A stretch of 64,000 nt of DNA. Source: Neocallimastix lanati (nom. inval.) (Eukaryota > Neocallimastigomycota > Neocallimastigomycetes > Neocallimastigales > Neocallimastigaceae). Within the stretch, counting starts at the first letter, position 1; every line of letters starts with the position of its first letter. This document shows, in pieces, positions 59,318 to 64,000 of the stretch. The translations under genes were made by a program, and so were the position numbers. The notes beneath the pieces were generated by a model that made no database searches, was not told the origin of the DNA, and saw only the letters and a program-made list of their open reading frames with translations. The DNA lies in NCBI GenBank assembly GCA_016946835.1, contig JACVTC010000006.1, positions 2,068,501 to 2,132,500 on the forward strand. Direction: 5' to 3'.

Positions 59318-60470
59318 TTTATAAATATAAATCCCTAAAAAAAATTAAAAATTAAAGCTTTATTATTTTTAAAACAATGACATCTATTTTAGTTTTTAAA
59401 TATTTTGGTTTTATTCAAGTTTTTAGATTTAAAATTATTTCATCTTTAAAATATATATATATTATTATTAATTATTTTGTTAATAAAAATAAAATAAACC
59501 TTATTTTAAATATGATAATATATTCATATTAAATTATAATATGAATCCTAATAATAATAAAAGTAAAAAGTATAATAAATGAAATTCTAACTATCCAAAC
59601 TAAATATTTCAATAGGTTATTTTTTCATTAAAATAACTTTATATAATAAAGAAATTATGAAATAAAATATATAAAATTTAAAATAGCAAATATTGATTTA
59701 AAAATTATACAAAAAATATATATATTTTTATTTTTTAAAAATTTTCTCTTTTTTTATCCAGTGAATCAATAAATAAGCTAATTAATACTACAAAATTAAT
59801 ATTAACAATATACTTATTAGAATTTATTAAATAAATTAAAAAAAAAAAAAAAATACATATATATTTATTTATACAAATCTATTTAATATATTTTTTTATA
59901 AATATAAATCCCTAAAAAAAATTAAAAATTAAAGCTTTATTATTTTTAAAACAATGACATCTATTTTAGTTTTTAAATATTTTGGTTTTATTCAAGTTTT
60001 TAGATTTAAAATTATTTCATCTTTAAAATATATATATATATATATATTATTAATTATTTTGTTAATAAAAATAAAATAAACCTTATTTTAAATATGATAA
60101 TATATTCATATTAAATTATAATATGAATCCTAATAATAATAAAAGTAAAAAGTATAATAAATGAAATTCTAACTATCCAAACTAAATATTTCAATAGGTT
60201 ATTTTTTCATTAAAATAACTTTATATAATAAAGAAATTATGAAATAAAATATATAAAAATTTAAAATAGCAAATATTGATTTAAAAATTATACAAAAAAT
60301 ATATATATTTTTATTTTTTAAAAATTTTCTCTTTTTTTATCCAGTGAATCAATAAATAAGCTAATTAATACTACAAAATTAATATTAACAATATACTTAT
60401 TAGAATTTATTAAATAAATTAAAAAAAAAAAAAAATACATATATATTTATTTATACAAATCTATTTAATA
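59318..60470. repeat. 577-bp tandem duplication ending at the start codon of receptor copy 2
   Basis: TATAAATATAAATCCCTAAA at 59320 and 59897, with the same period of 577 through GACATCTATTTTAG and ATCCAGTGAATCAATAAATA, and ends at CAAATCTATTTAATAT just before or at the ATG (60470). The copies differ only in TA-run and homopolymer length. The second unit is the immediate 5' flank of the gene and the first is an extra copy of it. Confidence 0.92.
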
Positions 60471-62993
60471 TGATATTAATATATAGTTTATTATTATTCA
60501 TATGCTATTTTAATAATTCATATGCAAAAGAAGTTTTTAATATTTTAATAAATAAACCTGACTTCAATGAAAATGAATATTTGAAAAAATATAATGAAGT
60601 GATTGAACAATATATTGAAATAAATAGAATTGACAATTATGATATTAAATTTTCATATTGTTCTCCAACTGCTACAGATGGTGAGCATCTTTCTCAAGTT
60701 TATAAGGATGCAAATTCACCTTTTTCAATTGATGTCGAATATGCTAGAAATTTTAATTGTACTTTAAGAGAGTTAAAAAATACAAACTATGATATAATGA
60801 TACTTGATGATCGTTTTTTATATGGTGATAATGGCTATGCTGATTATCTTCTATTAAAGGATGAATTTGATTATAAGAAACTTACAAATTACTTTGTTGA
60901 TTACAATAAATATAATATTAATAATAAAGATATTAATCATCATGATACAGATATTTTCAATGATGGTAAGTTGGGTAGTAAAAAGAATTTATATGGACTT
61001 CCATATGAATTAGATTTCGATTTAGTATATTATCATGAAAGAAATGATAATTCTAAAGATTTATTAGCATTAGATGTAAGTGATTCATCTTTTGGAAATG
61101 AATTACCATCAGAAGAAATATTAAGTGCTGGCTTTGGTGATAATGATGAATTATTTAATTTTTTTAGTGAATTTATTCGTTATCAATATAATATTCCAAA
61201 GGGAAATGATCCTACATCGTATGAACAATTATATGATGATAACGCCAATAAAATATATGACTCTTTTAGACAATATACATTAAGATTTACAGGAGATGAT
61301 ATTGAGAAAACATTAAATACTACTATTAAAGATGCTTACAATACCTTCCTTGATGATGAAAATAAATTACTTAGAGGGAAAGCATCATGGTATAAAAATT
61401 TAAAAGAAATCGAAAATGTTTCAATTAAAATGAATTCATTACCTCATGAAATTACGATGATTAACCAAAAATACGTAGTGATCAATAAAAATAGTCCAAA
61501 GCAATATGAAGAACTAATTGAAGTAGCTCTTCTTCTCTCTTCCAAAGAAATGCAAATATATCGTGCCTTACAAATGGGTAGTATACCAACATTCAAATTT
61601 AAAGAATCATCCGATGAATCTGTCGCTTCTTATTGTCAAATGAACTCAGAAATTTGTGAAATTCTTAAAAAGATAAATCCAATTCGAATTAACAATATCT
61701 ATAGAAAAAAGGATATTAGTGCCCAATTCTTAGAAATTAGATTAATTGTTCCTTTAGGATTAAAGAAAACTTTAGTAGATCCTAACAATTATAATGCTAA
61801 AATGGTACTTCAGAATGTCATTGATAATTGGAATGGAACCTATGATAATGGAAATGGAGTTACCCTAGAAATGGGATTATTTTTAATGTTAAATATCTTA
61901 AATATTGGTATCACAATTTTCTTTTTGTTTATTATGTTTATGGTCCATATCAATAGAAGACATCCTTACATTAAGGCTATGTCTCCTCAATTAACCAATA
62001 TAACTATTTTAGGATTAGTATTAAGAATGCTCCATCCGCTTACTTTCACGATTGCATTCACAAGATTTCTATGTCAGTTGACTGCAATTTTAAATTTTGT
62101 CATCAATAACTTAATATATCTTCCACTTCTCGCCATTATCTTCCGTATCTATTACATATACACCAATATTTCAAGTGTTTCTTATGGAAAAAAACTAAAT
62201 GATGGACGTTTAATTATGCTTATCATTATCTTGTTAATTTTATCCTTCCCAGTATATTTTGCAATTAGTAATATTGATAATTTTAATATAGTAAGTGATG
62301 GTTCCCTTCAAGTTTATCGTTTTATAACATGTGTTTATAACTATTGGTTTCATACAATAATTACTGGTATTTATACTTTTATTGTAGTAAGTATATATAT
62401 ATTTATAGAAATAATTTAAAAAAATAAACTTTAAATATTTAATATTTATTATTCATATTAATATTATTGTTTAGGCTTTTTTCATGTTGTCTATGACCTT
62501 TAAAATACATACACTTTCAAAGAAATATGGAGATACAACATTCATATTTTTTATTATTGTTCTTACAATATCTCAATTTTTCTTCCAAATAACTTTCAAT
62601 ATATTCTTATCTGAAGGTTCCCAAATGTCGTTATCATCAATTCTTTTGAATTATCTTCATTTAATTATTTCATTAGTTACGGTTCATATATTAATTGGAA
62701 CAAGACTCCTCTTTATTAGAAGACATCCTATTAAAAGTAAGGAAATGATATTGAAAGGAGACTTTAATAATGTTAATAACCTTGCCAAATTTATTCATAT
62801 TAGAAAAAATGCCAATTCCACATTTAGCTGTTTACCACAAACCCCGAAAAATAATCCTAACGATACAAGTGCTAGCATTAGAAAGGATAGTACATATTCA
62901 ACCTCTATTGATCAAAATCAAAGCACTGCTCAATCCGAAACTCTGAATAATCCTGAAACAAATAATAACAATAACAATCCAAGTAATAATTAA
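60470..62993 (+). CDS. class C GPCR-like receptor with solute-binding-protein ectodomain (copy 2)
   Basis: Two exons, 60470..62386 and 62475..62993, give 811 residues. The 88-bp phase-0 intron (GTAAGT...TTTAG) is at the same codon (after residue 639) as in copy 1. The signal peptide is about 1-19, and the binding-protein-like domain about 22-440 contains YGLPYELDFDLVYYHE and the LSSKEMQIYRALQMG motif. The seven-helix domain is from about 467, with HPYIKAMSPQLTNITILG and the two loop cysteines (FLCQL, FITCVY). The tail is Asn/Ser/Thr-rich and ends in a poly-Asn run. The first about 190 residues are nearly identical to copy 1, including silent sites, while the helices and tail are much more different. 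It is likely a cell-surface receptor for a small ligand. It lies in tandem with copy 1 and the exon relic, so it belongs to a locally expanding family. Confidence 0.9.
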
Positions 62994-63187
62994 ATCTATA
63001 GATAAATAAATACAATTTTTACAAATAGTGTTAATATTGAATTTATTGTTAATAATGATATAAATTATTCTATATAATTTGTAATATCATAAAACAATAA
63101 ATTACACTAATATTAGTAGTATTAGTAGTATTATTTAAAATTAAATAAAAACCAATTAATAAAAAATTATTTATAATTTATTAAAAA

Positions 63188-63238
<51 letters not shown>

Positions 63239-64000
63239 TTTATATTATATATATATTAATTAAAAGTTTACATTTATTATTAGTAGTATTAATAGTGATA
63301 TTACTATAATAAAGAGTACTACATAGGTTAATAAAATATTAAGAATAAGAAAAAGAAGAAAAATAAAAAATATAAATAAAAAATAACAATATTTAAAAAG
63401 ATATCTCATGTATTTTTATAGTTTTTATAACAATTATTTAAAATTATTATTATGCATATGTACAAAATAAATTTGATTCACTTTTTTATAAATTATTACA
63501 ACTTCCTATCATAAATATCTTTTTTACGACTTTTAAATTTATAAATACTTAAATATAAAAGAAAAATAAAATTAATAATAATAATAAAAATATTACTATT
63601 TTATTATTATTACTAATAAATTTTATTCTTTTATTCTATATATAAATATTTAAATATATACCTCAAATATTATAAAAAATTATTAAAACTATTATTATTA
63701 TTATTATATCAATATTATTATTATTATTAAATTTTACAATCTTTAATCAACTCTTTTGATTATCAAATATTACTTTAATTTACAATATACACAATTATTT
63801 TTATAAAATCAAAACTACTATTGTTTAATTTTTTTTAAAATTTATTCATTTTACTATATGAATTCTATTTTATTTAAAAAAAAAAAAAAAAATTCATTAA
63901 AAATTAAAAATTTTTAAATTCATAAATTATTTATTTTTCAATCTTTTTTTTTTTTTTATCTTTTCTTTTTAGTATTATTTATTTTATTGTATCTACTCAA
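62994..64000. other. 3' flank of receptor copy 2, AT-rich
   Basis: Contains (TTAGTA)n near 63112-63132 and a run of about 47 A at 63190-63236, then AT filler to the window end. No further gene is seen. Confidence 0.5.

Overview
The window looks like nuclear DNA of an anaerobic gut fungus (Neocallimastigomycota). The evidence is extreme AT richness outside genes, Asn-rich proteins, GT...TTTAG introns, a secreted GH10 xylanase with strongly GC-shifted codon use, Ty1/copia and Ty3/gypsy debris, an ankyrin-repeat relic, and class C receptor genes whose ectodomain is a bacterial-type sugar-binding protein. The assignment is inference from this combination, not from a marker gene. No rRNA, tRNA or CRISPR array was seen.

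Layout. 0.3-1.9 kb: a two-exon seven-helix membrane protein (minus). 1.9-9.4 kb: gene-poor DNA with short tandem duplications, a composite inverted-repeat (foldback-like) element at about 4.15-6.87 kb, and two short coding-like relics. 9.4-17.2 kb: at least three decayed copia fragments and one unrecognised coding relic. 17.2-28 kb: long arrays of a heptanucleotide (TAATAAA)n and other microsatellites, with one higher-GC relic at 19.5-19.8 kb. 28.1-29.2 kb: intact GH10 xylanase gene. 30-31.8 kb: tandem duplications and a 20-bp minisatellite. 32-34.7 kb: ankyrin-repeat pseudogene (minus). 34.86-41.29 kb: a nearly complete, young Ty1/copia retrotransposon (minus) with almost identical LTRs and a 5-bp target duplication, apparently nested in an older solo LTR. 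42-44 kb: tandem repeats.

44.6-63 kb is a receptor cluster: two plus-strand genes (818 and 811 residues) that join a family-1 solute-binding-protein domain to a class C seven-helix domain, plus a degraded exon-2 relic of a third copy. Between them lie a GNAT acetyltransferase, a small two-exon gene of unknown function, a Ty3/gypsy relic and a truncated copia with one LTR. The intron of the first receptor has been expanded by a 56-bp minisatellite to 1,070 bp (88 bp in its sister). The upstream region of the second is an exact-looking 577-bp tandem duplication.

How the genes relate: the xylanase releases sugars from plant cell wall, and receptors with sugar-binding-type ectodomains could sense such sugars. 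That link is inference only; the genes are 15-30 kb apart and share no visible regulatory element. Most of the rest is retrotransposon decay and low-complexity DNA.
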